DNA of 64,000 nt from Drancourtella massiliensis (GTDB lineage Bacteria; Bacillota; Clostridia; Lachnospirales; Lachnospiraceae), in contig NZ_JACJKH010000003.1 of assembly GCF_016900655.1 (NCBI RefSeq), forward strand, positions 62,001 to 126,000, written 5' to 3'. The notes under the pieces were generated by a model. That model was not told where the DNA came from, did not search any database, and saw only the letters and a list, made by a program, of their open reading frames with translations. Position numbers and translations under genes: made by a program. This document shows, piece by piece, positions 54,802 to 62,537 of the stretch (within the stretch, counting starts at the first letter, position 1; every line of letters begins with the position of its first letter).

Positions 54802-55636
54802 TTTTATCGGATGTGATGCAGAGTACGAGGAGGCAAAGGTCGTCCTTTACGGCGCGCCGTTTGACTCCACCACATCTTACCGTCCGGGAACAAGATTTGC
54901 CGGACAGGCCATCCGGAATGAGTCATACGGACTTGAAACATACAGCCCGTATCAGGACAAAGATCTTCGGGACTGCCATGTCTTTGACAGCGGTGATCTG
55001 GAACTTGCCATCGGAGATTCCGAAAAGGTGCTTGCTGCCATTGAGGAACGAGCCGGTGAAATTTTAAAGGACGGAAAACTTCCGTTTCTGATCGGAGGAG
55101 AGCATCTTGTGACCCTTGGAAGCATCCGGGCCGTGGCAGGGCAGTACCCGGATCTTCATATCATCCATCTGGATGCCCACACGGATCTTAGAGAGGACTA
55201 TCTGGGTGTGAAACTTTCCCACGCCTGCGTCATCCGGCGCTGCTGGGAACTTCTGGGAGACGGCAGGATCCATCAGTTCGGAATCCGCTCCGGGGAAAAG
55301 GAAGAGTTTTCCTGGGCGGCAGAGGGACATACAAACCTGCATCCCTTTGATCTGGAAGGACTGGAAGAAACGATCGAAAACCTGAAAGGAAAGCCGGTTT
55401 ATTTTACGGTGGACCTGGATGTCCTGGACCCGTCGGTATTTCCGGGAACAGGAACGCCTGAACCGGGCGGAGTCGATTATATGACGCTGCAGCGGGCAGT
55501 GACCGCTGTCTGCAGCAATGTGAATCTTGTAGGGTGTGACGTCAACGAGCTGTGCCCGCCGTATGATGCAAGCGGGGTGTCCACAGCCGTGGCATGTAAA
55601 ATTATCAGAGAAATGCTGCTGGCAATCGGCAGGTAA
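54779..55636 (+). CDS. speB: agmatinase family ureohydrolase
   Basis: 285 residues of the ureohydrolase family. Manganese ligands lie in GGEHLVT, HLDAHTDLREDY and DLDVLDPSVFPGTGTPEPGG. It splits agmatine to putrescine and urea, or, if the neighbouring genes work on agmatine first, aminopropylagmatine to spermidine. The start overlaps the speE end by 23 bases, which suggests coupled translation. Confidence 0.9.
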   Translation: MLKKNVINFIGCDAEYEEAKVVLYGAPFDSTTSYRPGTRFAGQAIRNESYGLETYSPYQDKDLRDCHVFDSGDLELAIGDSEKVLAAIEERAGEILKDGKLPFLIGGEHLVTLGSIRAVAGQYPDLHIIHLDAHTDLREDYLGVKLSHACVIRRCWELLGDGRIHQFGIRSGEKEEFSWAAEGHTNLHPFDLEGLEETIENLKGKPVYFTVDLDVLDPSVFPGTGTPEPGGVDYMTLQRAVTAVCSNVNLVGCDVNELCPPYDASGVSTAVACKIIREMLLAIGR

Positions 55637-55657
55637 AAGTAGAAGGAGGAACTTATC

Positions 55658-56860
55658 ATGGGAAAAGTACTTGTAATCGGATGCGGCGGTGTCGCAGGAG
55701 TAGCAATTCAGAAATGTGCGCAGAATGACGCGGTGTTTGACGAGATCTGCATCGCAAGCCGTACAGTATCCAAGTGTGACGCGCTGAAAGAAAAACTGGA
55801 AGGAAAGACAAAAGCAAAAATCACAACCGCGCAGGTGGACGCGGACAACGTGCCGGAACTTGTGGAGCTGATCAAGAAGGTACAGCCGGACGTCGTGCTG
55901 AACCTGGCGCTTCCGTATCAGGATCTGACAATCATGGATGCCTGCCTGGAAACCGGCGTACACTATGTGGACACAGCAAACTATGAGCCGGAAGATACGG
56001 CAAAGTTTGAATATAAATGGCAGTGGGCGTACCGCGAAAAATATGAAAAAGCAGGAATCACGGCCCTTCTTGGAAGTGGATTCGATCCGGGCGTGACAAG
56101 TGTATTTTCCGCTTATGCGCTGAAACACTATTTTGACGAAATCAACTACATCGATATTCTGGACTGCAACGGCGGAGATCATGGATACCCGTTCGCAACA
56201 AACTTCAACCCGGAGATCAATATCCGGGAAGTGTCCGCAAAAGGCTCCTACTGGGAGGACGGACACTGGGTAGAAACCGAGCCGATGGAAATCAAAAGAG
56301 AGTATGATTTCCCGGAAGTAGGAAAGAAGGATATGTACCTTCTGCACCATGAGGAGATCGAGTCTCTGGCACTCAACATCCCGGGCATCAAGAGAATCCG
56401 TTTCTTCATGACATTCGGACAGAGCTACCTGACTCACCTGAAATGTCTGGAAAATGTAGGAATGACATCCATTGAGCCGATCATGTACGAAGGAAAAGAG
56501 ATCGTACCGCTTCAGTTCTTAAAGGCTGTCCTTCCGGACCCATCCACTCTGGGACCGAGAACAAAAGGAAAGACCAATATCGGATGTATCTTTATCGGAA
56601 AGAAAGACGGAAAAGAGAAGAAACTCTACATTTACAATACGTGCGATCATCAGGAATGCTACAAGGAAGTAGGTTCCCAGGCGGTTGCCTACACTACAGG
56701 TGTTCCGGCCATGATCGGTGCGATGCTTGTGATGAACGGTACCTGGCAGAAACCGGGCGTCTTCAATATGGAAGAGTTTGATCCGGATCCGTTCATGGAT
56801 GCACTGAACAAATGGGGACTGCCGTGGAAGATCTGTGAGAACCCGGAACTGGTAGATTAG
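55658..56860 (+). CDS. carboxynorspermidine dehydrogenase-like (saccharopine dehydrogenase family)
   Basis: 400 residues with an N-terminal Rossmann motif VLVIGCGGVAGVAIQKCA and the family blocks VLNLALPYQDLTIMDACLE, HYVDTANYEPED, LLGSGFDPGVTSVFSAYA and DCNGGDHGYPFATNFNPE. It condenses aspartate semialdehyde with a diamine using NADPH; classical substrates are putrescine or diaminopropane, while agmatine is used by a related enzyme in cyanobacteria. AGAAGGAGG precedes the ATG. Confidence 0.92.
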   Translation: MGKVLVIGCGGVAGVAIQKCAQNDAVFDEICIASRTVSKCDALKEKLEGKTKAKITTAQVDADNVPELVELIKKVQPDVVLNLALPYQDLTIMDACLETGVHYVDTANYEPEDTAKFEYKWQWAYREKYEKAGITALLGSGFDPGVTSVFSAYALKHYFDEINYIDILDCNGGDHGYPFATNFNPEINIREVSAKGSYWEDGHWVETEPMEIKREYDFPEVGKKDMYLLHHEEIESLALNIPGIKRIRFFMTFGQSYLTHLKCLENVGMTSIEPIMYEGKEIVPLQFLKAVLPDPSTLGPRTKGKTNIGCIFIGKKDGKEKKLYIYNTCDHQECYKEVGSQAVAYTTGVPAMIGAMLVMNGTWQKPGVFNMEEFDPDPFMDALNKWGLPWKICENPELVD

Positions 56861-56869
56861 GGCGCGGCC

Positions 56870-57991
56870 ATGAGAAAAGAAGAACTTCGCACGCCGTGCT
56901 ATATTGTACAGAAAGAAAAGCTGGAAGCGAATCTGCGGGTATTAAAGCAGCTTCGCGAGGAGACCGGGTGCCGGATCCTGCTGGCCCAGAAGGCATTTTC
57001 CATGTATTCACTGTACCCGCTCATCGGGGAATACCTGGACGGGACAACGGCCAGCGGGCTTTATGAGGCCAGACTGGGGGCGGAGGAGATGGGGAAGGAA
57101 AACCACATCTTCTCCCCTGCTTACCGGGAGGAAGAGTTTGACGAGATTCTTTCCCTCTGCGGACATATTGTTCTGAATTCCCCGGCCCAGATCCGAAAAT
57201 ATAAGGAGCGGGTGAGAAGAGCAGGGAAAAGCCCGGGAATCCGGGTAAATCCGCAGTGCTCCACCCAGGAGGGACATGCCATTTACGATCCATGTGCACC
57301 GGGATCACGCCTTGGAACAGTGAAGGAACAGTTGACGGAAGAACTGATGGACGGTATTGAAGGCATCCATTTCCATACGCTCTGCGAGCAGAATTCCGAT
57401 GATCTGGAAGTGACGCTGCGGGCGGTGGAGGAGCAGTTCGGGGCGTGGCTTCCAAAGATGAAGTGGATCAATTTTGGCGGCGGCCACCATATTACAAGAA
57501 GCGATTATGACATTAAACGGTTAAAGCGGTGCATCTGCCATATGCAGGAAACATACGGACTGGAAGTCTATCTGGAACCGGGGGAGGCCGTCGCGCTGAA
57601 TGCGGGGACGCTTCTGACGGAGGTGCTGGAGACAATGGAAAACGGCATCCGGATCGCCATTCTGGACACTTCCGCAGCATGCCATATGCCGGATGTACTG
57701 GAAATGCCGTACCGTCCGCCGCTGAAAGATGCAGGCCTTCCGGATGAGAAGCCTTACACATTCCGTCTTGCCGGCCCGACCTGTCTTGCGGGAGATGTGA
57801 TCGGTGATTATTCTTTTGACCATCCGATCGCACCAGGGGAATGGCTGGAATTTCAGGATATGGCAATCTATACGATGGTAAAAAACAATACCTTTAACGG
57901 GATGAAACTTCCGGATATCGTATTGGAAGATCAGGGAGACTATCAGATCATCCGAAGCTTTGGATACGACGAATTTAAACGTAGACTCTAA
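56870..57991 (+). CDS. nspC: carboxynorspermidine decarboxylase
   Basis: 373 residues of the alanine-racemase-fold PLP decarboxylases. The PLP lysine is in CRILLAQKAFSMYSLYPLI, and the glycine-rich phosphate site EPGEAVALNAGTL and a cysteine-containing LDTSAACHMPDVLEMPYRP are typical for NspC. It decarboxylates the carboxy-(nor)spermidine made by the preceding enzyme. The ATG is 9 bases after the dehydrogenase stop, with a weak ribosome site, so translation is probably coupled. Confidence 0.93.
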   Translation: MRKEELRTPCYIVQKEKLEANLRVLKQLREETGCRILLAQKAFSMYSLYPLIGEYLDGTTASGLYEARLGAEEMGKENHIFSPAYREEEFDEILSLCGHIVLNSPAQIRKYKERVRRAGKSPGIRVNPQCSTQEGHAIYDPCAPGSRLGTVKEQLTEELMDGIEGIHFHTLCEQNSDDLEVTLRAVEEQFGAWLPKMKWINFGGGHHITRSDYDIKRLKRCICHMQETYGLEVYLEPGEAVALNAGTLLTEVLETMENGIRIAILDTSAACHMPDVLEMPYRPPLKDAGLPDEKPYTFRLAGPTCLAGDVIGDYSFDHPIAPGEWLEFQDMAIYTMVKNNTFNGMKLPDIVLEDQGDYQIIRSFGYDEFKRRL

Positions 57992-58009
57992 AAAATAATA
58001 GACACAGTG

Positions 58010-58038
58010 TTGCATTTCAAGTCTTTTTATATTATAGT
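58010..58038 (+). promoter_or_regulatory. promoter of the TetR gene
   Basis: TTGCAT at 58010-58015 and TATAGT at 58033-58038 are 17 bases apart, 29 bases before the ATG of the regulator. Confidence 0.6.
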
Positions 58039-58066
58039 GAAAGAAGAAAAAGAGGAGGATGCTGGC

Positions 58067-58660
58067 ATGACAGGACAGAAAGTGGATAAAAGAGTTGCGA
58101 GAACCAAGACAAGATTAAAAGAAGGTCTGGCAGATCTGATGACGGAAAAAAGTATTCAGGAGATTACGGTAAAAGAGCTTGTGGCCCATGTCCACATCAA
58201 CCGTTCTACTTTTTATCTGCACTACTCTGATATTTCCAACATGCTTGAAAATGTGAAGCAGGAGCTGATAGAGGAGATTGCCGAAGTGATGGAAACTTAT
58301 CCGCCGGAACCATTTTCCGAGCAGAGCGTTCTGTTTATGAAGGACATCTTCTTTTCTCTCGGGAGAAACCGCAAACTGTATCGATCTCTTATGGGAGAAA
58401 ACGGGGATCCGGCCTTTGTTCAGGAGGTAGAGGATCTTGTCGGAGAGAAGTGCCTGACCGGACTGAAGCGCCAGTTCCCGAATGAGATGAATGTATTGAA
58501 ATATTCCTACCGGTTTTGTCTGTCAGGCTGTGTCGGGCTCATCCGCTACTGGCTCCAGAAAGATCCGGAGGAATCGGAAACGCCGGAAGAGATGGCAGAT
58601 ATTGCATTCCGCTTTATTATGAGCGTGATCCGCGATACGCACCCAAGAGTCCGGAGATAA
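58067..58660 (+). CDS. TetR-family transcriptional regulator
   Basis: 197 residues. The N-terminal helix-turn-helix is KEGLADLMTEKSIQEITVKE followed by HINRSTFYLHYSD, of the TetR type with the C-terminal DUF-like TetR_C_7 layout (FMKDIFFSLGRNRKLYRSLM, FCLSGCVGLIRYWLQKDPEE). Targets unknown; it has its own promoter behind the polyamine operon and is followed at 15 bases by a gene of unknown function. The ATG at 58067 has AGGAGG 8 bases upstream. Confidence 0.9.
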   Translation: MTGQKVDKRVARTKTRLKEGLADLMTEKSIQEITVKELVAHVHINRSTFYLHYSDISNMLENVKQELIEEIAEVMETYPPEPFSEQSVLFMKDIFFSLGRNRKLYRSLMGENGDPAFVQEVEDLVGEKCLTGLKRQFPNEMNVLKYSYRFCLSGCVGLIRYWLQKDPEESETPEEMADIAFRFIMSVIRDTHPRVRR

Positions 58661-58675
58661 CAGGGGGGGACGAAG

Positions 58676-59098
58676 ATGCAGATTGAGACGTTGAAACAGG
58701 CGGGAGCCATTTATCTGGAACAGATCCAGGAAGGATTTGATCAGTGCGACTGGGTAGAATTCACACTGGATGCCGGGGAAGCTGTGGATAAACTGTCCGC
58801 AGAATGGGAGGCATGTGGAAAAGAGAATGCCTGGGCGGACTTTTATTACTTCACTCTTCCCGATGAGGCGAAGGAAAAGATCAGGGAAAGCCTGACGGAA
58901 GAGGAAAACAGGTACCTAAAAGAGCTGGAAGCGGAGGAAGACGGCATCATTTTTCCGCTGGAGGAACGGCTTCTGAGGCTGCTTGCGAAGCTGAATGAGA
59001 CCGAGATGCTCTTTTCCACCTTTTACTTTACTAATCCGGCAAGCACCTGGTGGGGAAATTACCGGAAAAACTATGTGGTGTTCCGGGAAAAGAAATGA
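58676..59098 (+). CDS. unknown protein, 140 residues
   Basis: An acidic soluble protein (QIETLKQAGAIYLEQIQEGF, DWVEFTLDAGEAVDKLSAEW, FYFTNPASTWWGNYRKNY) with no membrane helix or cysteine motif. I do not recognise the family. It is co-transcribed with the TetR gene (15-base gap) and ends before a bidirectional hairpin. GGGGGGA precedes the ATG. Confidence 0.7.
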   Translation: MQIETLKQAGAIYLEQIQEGFDQCDWVEFTLDAGEAVDKLSAEWEACGKENAWADFYYFTLPDEAKEKIRESLTEEENRYLKELEAEEDGIIFPLEERLLRLLAKLNETEMLFSTFYFTNPASTWWGNYRKNYVVFREKK

Positions 59099-59137
59099 AA
59101 AAGCAGCGATGAGAGTGAATAGAAAAAACAGATAAGG

Positions 59138-59173
59138 AAAGGACATGGAGCATTTTCCGGCTCCATGTCCTTT
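59138..59173. terminator. bidirectional hairpin between convergent genes
   Basis: AAAGGACATGGAGC pairs perfectly with GCTCCATGTCCTTT around ATTTTCCG. It serves the unknown gene and the minus-strand CNNM/CorC gene. Confidence 0.7.
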
Positions 59174-59187
59174 CTGTCTGTGACTCT

Positions 59188-60519
59188 TTATTCTTCTTCC
59201 GGTTCTTTTTCGACCTTTGATACAAGTGCGGACTGGATTCTTCTTCTGGAGATCGCATCTACGTGGATGTGAATATCCCCGACATCCAGATCGACAGTTG
59301 TACCATCTTTCGGGATCGTCTTCAGGTTGCTGAACACCATTCCGCCAAGTGTGGTATAGTCGGAAGATTCCGGGAGATCGATGTCCAGTTCTTTTGCGAT
59401 GTCATCGACATCTGCGGTTCCGGTGACTCTCCAGAGATTTTCTTTGAGCTGTTCGATCTCCGCCGGTTCGTTTTCATCAAATTCATCGTAGATATTTCCA
59501 AAGATTTCTTCCACCAGGTCTTCCAGCGTTACAATACCGGAAGTATCGCCGTACTCGTCAACCACGATTGCAATGTGCAGTTTCTGCTTCTGCATATCAC
59601 GGAAGAGCGTGGATGCATGAACCGTTTCCGGGATAAAGTATGCCGGACGCAGAAGTTTACGGATGTTCGTTTTCTCACCGTTGGCGCGGGAAAGCAGGAA
59701 TGTACGCGCATTAAGTACACCGATAATGTCGTGGAGATCATTCTGGTATACAGGGTAACGGGAAGTACCGGATTCCGTAATAAGCTGCGTGATTTCTTCA
59801 TCGGTAGCATCCGCTGAGATGGCGATGATCTCAGATTCATGTGTCATACAGTTCCGGACAATGGTGTCATTAAATTCCAGCACATTCTGGATCCATTCTT
59901 TCTCATCGCTGTCAATTGATCCGTTCTCTTCTCCGAGCTCTACCATGAGACGAATCTCATCCTCCGTTACGGTCTCTTCTTCCGCTTCCGTCTTCATACC
60001 AAACATCTTCAGTACAAGATTGGTAGAAAGAGAAAGAAAGGCAACTGCCGGCTTCATAATCAGAGCAACAAAAGAAACTACACGATAGACAAATTTTGCT
60101 ACAGCAAAGGATTTCTGCATGGCAATCCGTTTTGGAACCAGTTCACCGAAAATCAGTGTGAAATAGGAAAGAATAATGGTGATCACGATAACGGAGAGTG
60201 TATCCAGTACTGAGACCGGGAGAGAATGAAATCCCAGGTCTTTGTATACCCAGTCTACCAGATAGCCGGAAAAGTTGTCCGCGGCAAACGCACTGCCGAG
60301 GAATCCTGCCAATGTAATTCCGATCTGGATGGTTGAGAGAAATCCGGAAGGCTCTTCCACCAGTTTCAGAAGACGGGCACAGGTTTTATCGCCGTCCTCC
60401 GCCGATTTCCGAAGTTTGGAGGCATTCAGTGAGATCACTGCGATCTCCGCCGCCGCAAAAAATGCATTTAAAAAGATAAGAATGACCTGCAGCAAAAGCT
60501 GGGGTAATATAGAATTCAT
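59188..60519 (-). CDS. CNNM/CorC-type transporter (hemolysin-like, DUF21-CBS-CorC)
   Basis: 443 residues. The first about 190 residues are the DUF21 membrane domain (NAFFAAAEIAVISLNASKLR, FGELVPKRIAMQKSFAV). Two CBS domains follow (about 205-330: DTIVRNCMTHESEIIAISAD, HIAIVVDEYGDTSGIVTLED) and a C-terminal CorC domain with PESSDYTTLGGMVF. Family members move Mg2+ or Co2+ or affect their homeostasis. A long leader with a terminator precedes it on the minus strand (60520-60788). AAAGGAG precedes the ATG at 60519. Confidence 0.92.
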   Translation of the reverse strand: MNSILPQLLLQVILIFLNAFFAAAEIAVISLNASKLRKSAEDGDKTCARLLKLVEEPSGFLSTIQIGITLAGFLGSAFAADNFSGYLVDWVYKDLGFHSLPVSVLDTLSVIVITIILSYFTLIFGELVPKRIAMQKSFAVAKFVYRVVSFVALIMKPAVAFLSLSTNLVLKMFGMKTEAEEETVTEDEIRLMVELGEENGSIDSDEKEWIQNVLEFNDTIVRNCMTHESEIIAISADATDEEITQLITESGTSRYPVYQNDLHDIIGVLNARTFLLSRANGEKTNIRKLLRPAYFIPETVHASTLFRDMQKQKLHIAIVVDEYGDTSGIVTLEDLVEEIFGNIYDEFDENEPAEIEQLKENLWRVTGTADVDDIAKELDIDLPESSDYTTLGGMVFSNLKTIPKDGTTVDLDVGDIHIHVDAISRRRIQSALVSKVEKEPEEE

Positions 60520-60595
60520 AAATCAGTTCTCCTTTATTCATCATATTATTTGTAAAAATGTAAAAGCTTCAAATGCCGGTAAAATACAGGCGCTG

Positions 60596-60751
60596 TCATA
60601 GCCGAAGCCGGATAAAAAAACACAAAAAGGCATAGCCTGTTGTTTCATGAAACGACAGACTATACCTCATATCCGGATTTATGTTCATTTTTACAAAATT
60701 ATGATGCTCAGAATCACCGTCGCTTGAGTCGTCCATAAAAATGTAATACAT
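60596..60751 (-). other. possible leader peptide frame upstream of the CorC gene
   Basis: A 51-codon frame on the minus strand begins MYYIFMDDSSDGDSEHHN and spans the leader terminator. Acidic residues cluster right after a second in-frame ATG at 60736. AAAGG lies directly on the first ATG and 14 bases before the second, so the ribosome site is poor. It could be a chance frame or a leader peptide controlling the terminator. Confidence 0.25.
60622..60668 (-). terminator. terminator inside the CorC leader
   Basis: On the minus strand AGGTATAGTCTGT (plus 60655-60667) pairs with ACAGGCTATGCCT (plus 60628-60640) with two G-U pairs; GTTTC/GAAAC extends it inward and TTTTTG then TTTTTTT follow. It stands 100 bases before the coding start. 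Confidence 0.85.
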
Positions 60752-60794
60752 CCTTTCTGAAAATAATCATCTGTTACTGACAGATGTCGAGATG

Positions 60795-60823
60795 ATTATA
60801 TAGGATGGCGGTGAAAATGTCAA
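60795..60823 (-). promoter_or_regulatory. consensus promoter of the CorC leader
   Basis: On the minus strand TTGACA (plus 60818-60823) and TATAAT (plus 60795-60800) are both perfect and exactly 17 bases apart. The start of transcription would be near 60788, followed at once by a CATCTGT/ACAGATG hairpin (60768-60786). Between the promoter and the coding start nothing else is recognisable. Confidence 0.8.
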
Positions 60824-60881
60824 TAGCGCAGTCTGAGAGTTCTCATACGACGCGTATCCGGAACCGGTTCAGGTTCAGGCA

Positions 60882-62537
60882 TCAGGAAACCCGACCGGAC
60901 ATTTCATAGACCTTTTCGGCAGCCGCCATGGTGGACTCGCGGTGGGAGACGATGACGATTGTTTTGTCCCGGCCCAGATCTTTGAGAGATCTCAGAATGA
61001 TGCTTTCGTTGAGGGAATCCAGGTTGCTGGTAGGCTCGTCCAGAAGGATGAGCGGAGCATCGTGGAGAAAGGCTCTTGCCACCCCGATCCTCTGCTTTTC
61101 TCCGCCGGAGAGAGTATCTCCGAGTTCTCCGACCATGGTGTCATATCCATTCGGAAGGCTCATGATAAACTCATGGAGAGATGCCTTTTTCGCGGCTTCC
61201 TCGATTTCAGCCCGGGACGCGCCCGGCTTTGCGACCGCGATATTGTTGGCAATGGAATCGTGGAAGAGGCTTGTCTCCTGAGTGACATAACTTTCCATAT
61301 CCCAGAGGTCTTTCGTGTTGATCGAAGCAAGCTTTCGTCCGCCGATCTGGATGGAACCGCTGTCCGTATCATAAAAGCGCATCAGAAGTTTGAGAAGCGT
61401 GGATTTTCCGGAACCGCTCTTTCCATGCAGACCGATCCGGCTTCCCTTTGGTATGGAAATGGAATAATCGGTGAGGATCTGTTCCTCCTCGTACGCAAAG
61501 GAAAGATTCTGACATTCGACAGACCCGAATTCAGACGGTTCTTTTCCGGTGACTTCTTCAATTTCCGGTTCTTCTTCCAGAAGAGACAGAACACGTTCGC
61601 CGCTTGCAAGTGTCTGCATCAGATTATTGGAAAGTCCGGACAGCGCCACGACCGGGCCAAAGGAGCCCATCATCAGAATCGTACACAGAAAAGCGCCTTC
61701 CATATCCATCCGGCCTTCCATGCACATCCATGCGCATAAGAAGAGCATCCCGAAAGAAAAGAACAGGATGAGGAGACTTGTCAGTCCTCTCTGGTTTCCT
61801 TCCAGTTCTTTCATCACAGTCTGTTTCCGGTTGAGTTCCCTGCTCCGCGCTTCCAGTTCTTCCATCCGTTCTTTGCCGCAGCCGTACTGGATTGTTTCAT
61901 CCAGTCCCCGAAGGCTGTCCAGAACAAAACTGTTCAGCTCACCGAATTCATTCCGGAATGCCATTCCGGATCCGGCACCTTTCCGTGAATTCCACACCGG
62001 AATGAGAACGCCGACTGCCACATAGCCGCACAGCGCAAAGATTCCTGCCGGGATGCTGTAGTGGAAGAAAAAGGCTTCCATGATCAGACAGGTCAGCACA
62101 GCAATGGCAATCGGGGAAATGGTGTGGGCATAAAACACTTCCAGAAGTTCAATGTCCGTCGTCAGGATGGAAATCAGGTTTCCTTTATCCTTCCCGTCCA
62201 GCTTTGCCGGACAGAGACGGCGGAGGGCGGCAAAGACCTTATGACGGATCAGCGCCAGCAGCTTGAACGCGATATAGTGGTTGCATGCCTGTTCACCGTA
62301 GTGGAGAATGCCTCTGAGAATGGCAGCAGCCCCAAGGCAGAGAAACAGAAATCTCAGTGAAAATCCACCCATCAGGCCGGAAAGCTTCAGAATTCCTGCG
62401 CCGGCCATGACCGTAAGGAAAATGGCGCACAGATAGCCGGCCACGCCCAGAAGGATGGCCGCAAGCATGACATGGAGCAGAGGACGTACGAGTCCGATCA
62501 GCTGTCCCATGATTTTGATTCCGCTTCGTCGTTTCAT
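60882..62537 (-). CDS. cydC: CydC-like ABC exporter subunit
   Basis: 551 residues: six membrane helices (about 1-310) and an ATPase domain with Walker A GKSGSGKST, signature LSGGEKQR, Walker B LILLDEPTSNLDS and switch VSHRES. CydCD exports cysteine or glutathione-type thiols across the cytoplasmic membrane in bacteria with cytochrome bd. Here the pair is in an anaerobe, so the role may be thiol balance or another substrate. Its ATG overlaps the TGA of the CydD gene (ATGA at 62534-62537). No clear terminator follows. Confidence 0.88.
   Translation of the reverse strand: MKRRSGIKIMGQLIGLVRPLLHVMLAAILLGVAGYLCAIFLTVMAGAGILKLSGLMGGFSLRFLFLCLGAAAILRGILHYGEQACNHYIAFKLLALIRHKVFAALRRLCPAKLDGKDKGNLISILTTDIELLEVFYAHTISPIAIAVLTCLIMEAFFFHYSIPAGIFALCGYVAVGVLIPVWNSRKGAGSGMAFRNEFGELNSFVLDSLRGLDETIQYGCGKERMEELEARSRELNRKQTVMKELEGNQRGLTSLLILFFSFGMLFLCAWMCMEGRMDMEGAFLCTILMMGSFGPVVALSGLSNNLMQTLASGERVLSLLEEEPEIEEVTGKEPSEFGSVECQNLSFAYEEEQILTDYSISIPKGSRIGLHGKSGSGKSTLLKLLMRFYDTDSGSIQIGGRKLASINTKDLWDMESYVTQETSLFHDSIANNIAVAKPGASRAEIEEAAKKASLHEFIMSLPNGYDTMVGELGDTLSGGEKQRIGVARAFLHDAPLILLDEPTSNLDSLNESIILRSLKDLGRDKTIVIVSHRESTMAAAEKVYEMSGRVS

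Noticed and set aside
60520-60788. M-box magnesium riboswitch before the CNNM/CorC gene
   Set aside because: The conserved M-box segments are absent and the leader is differently organised.
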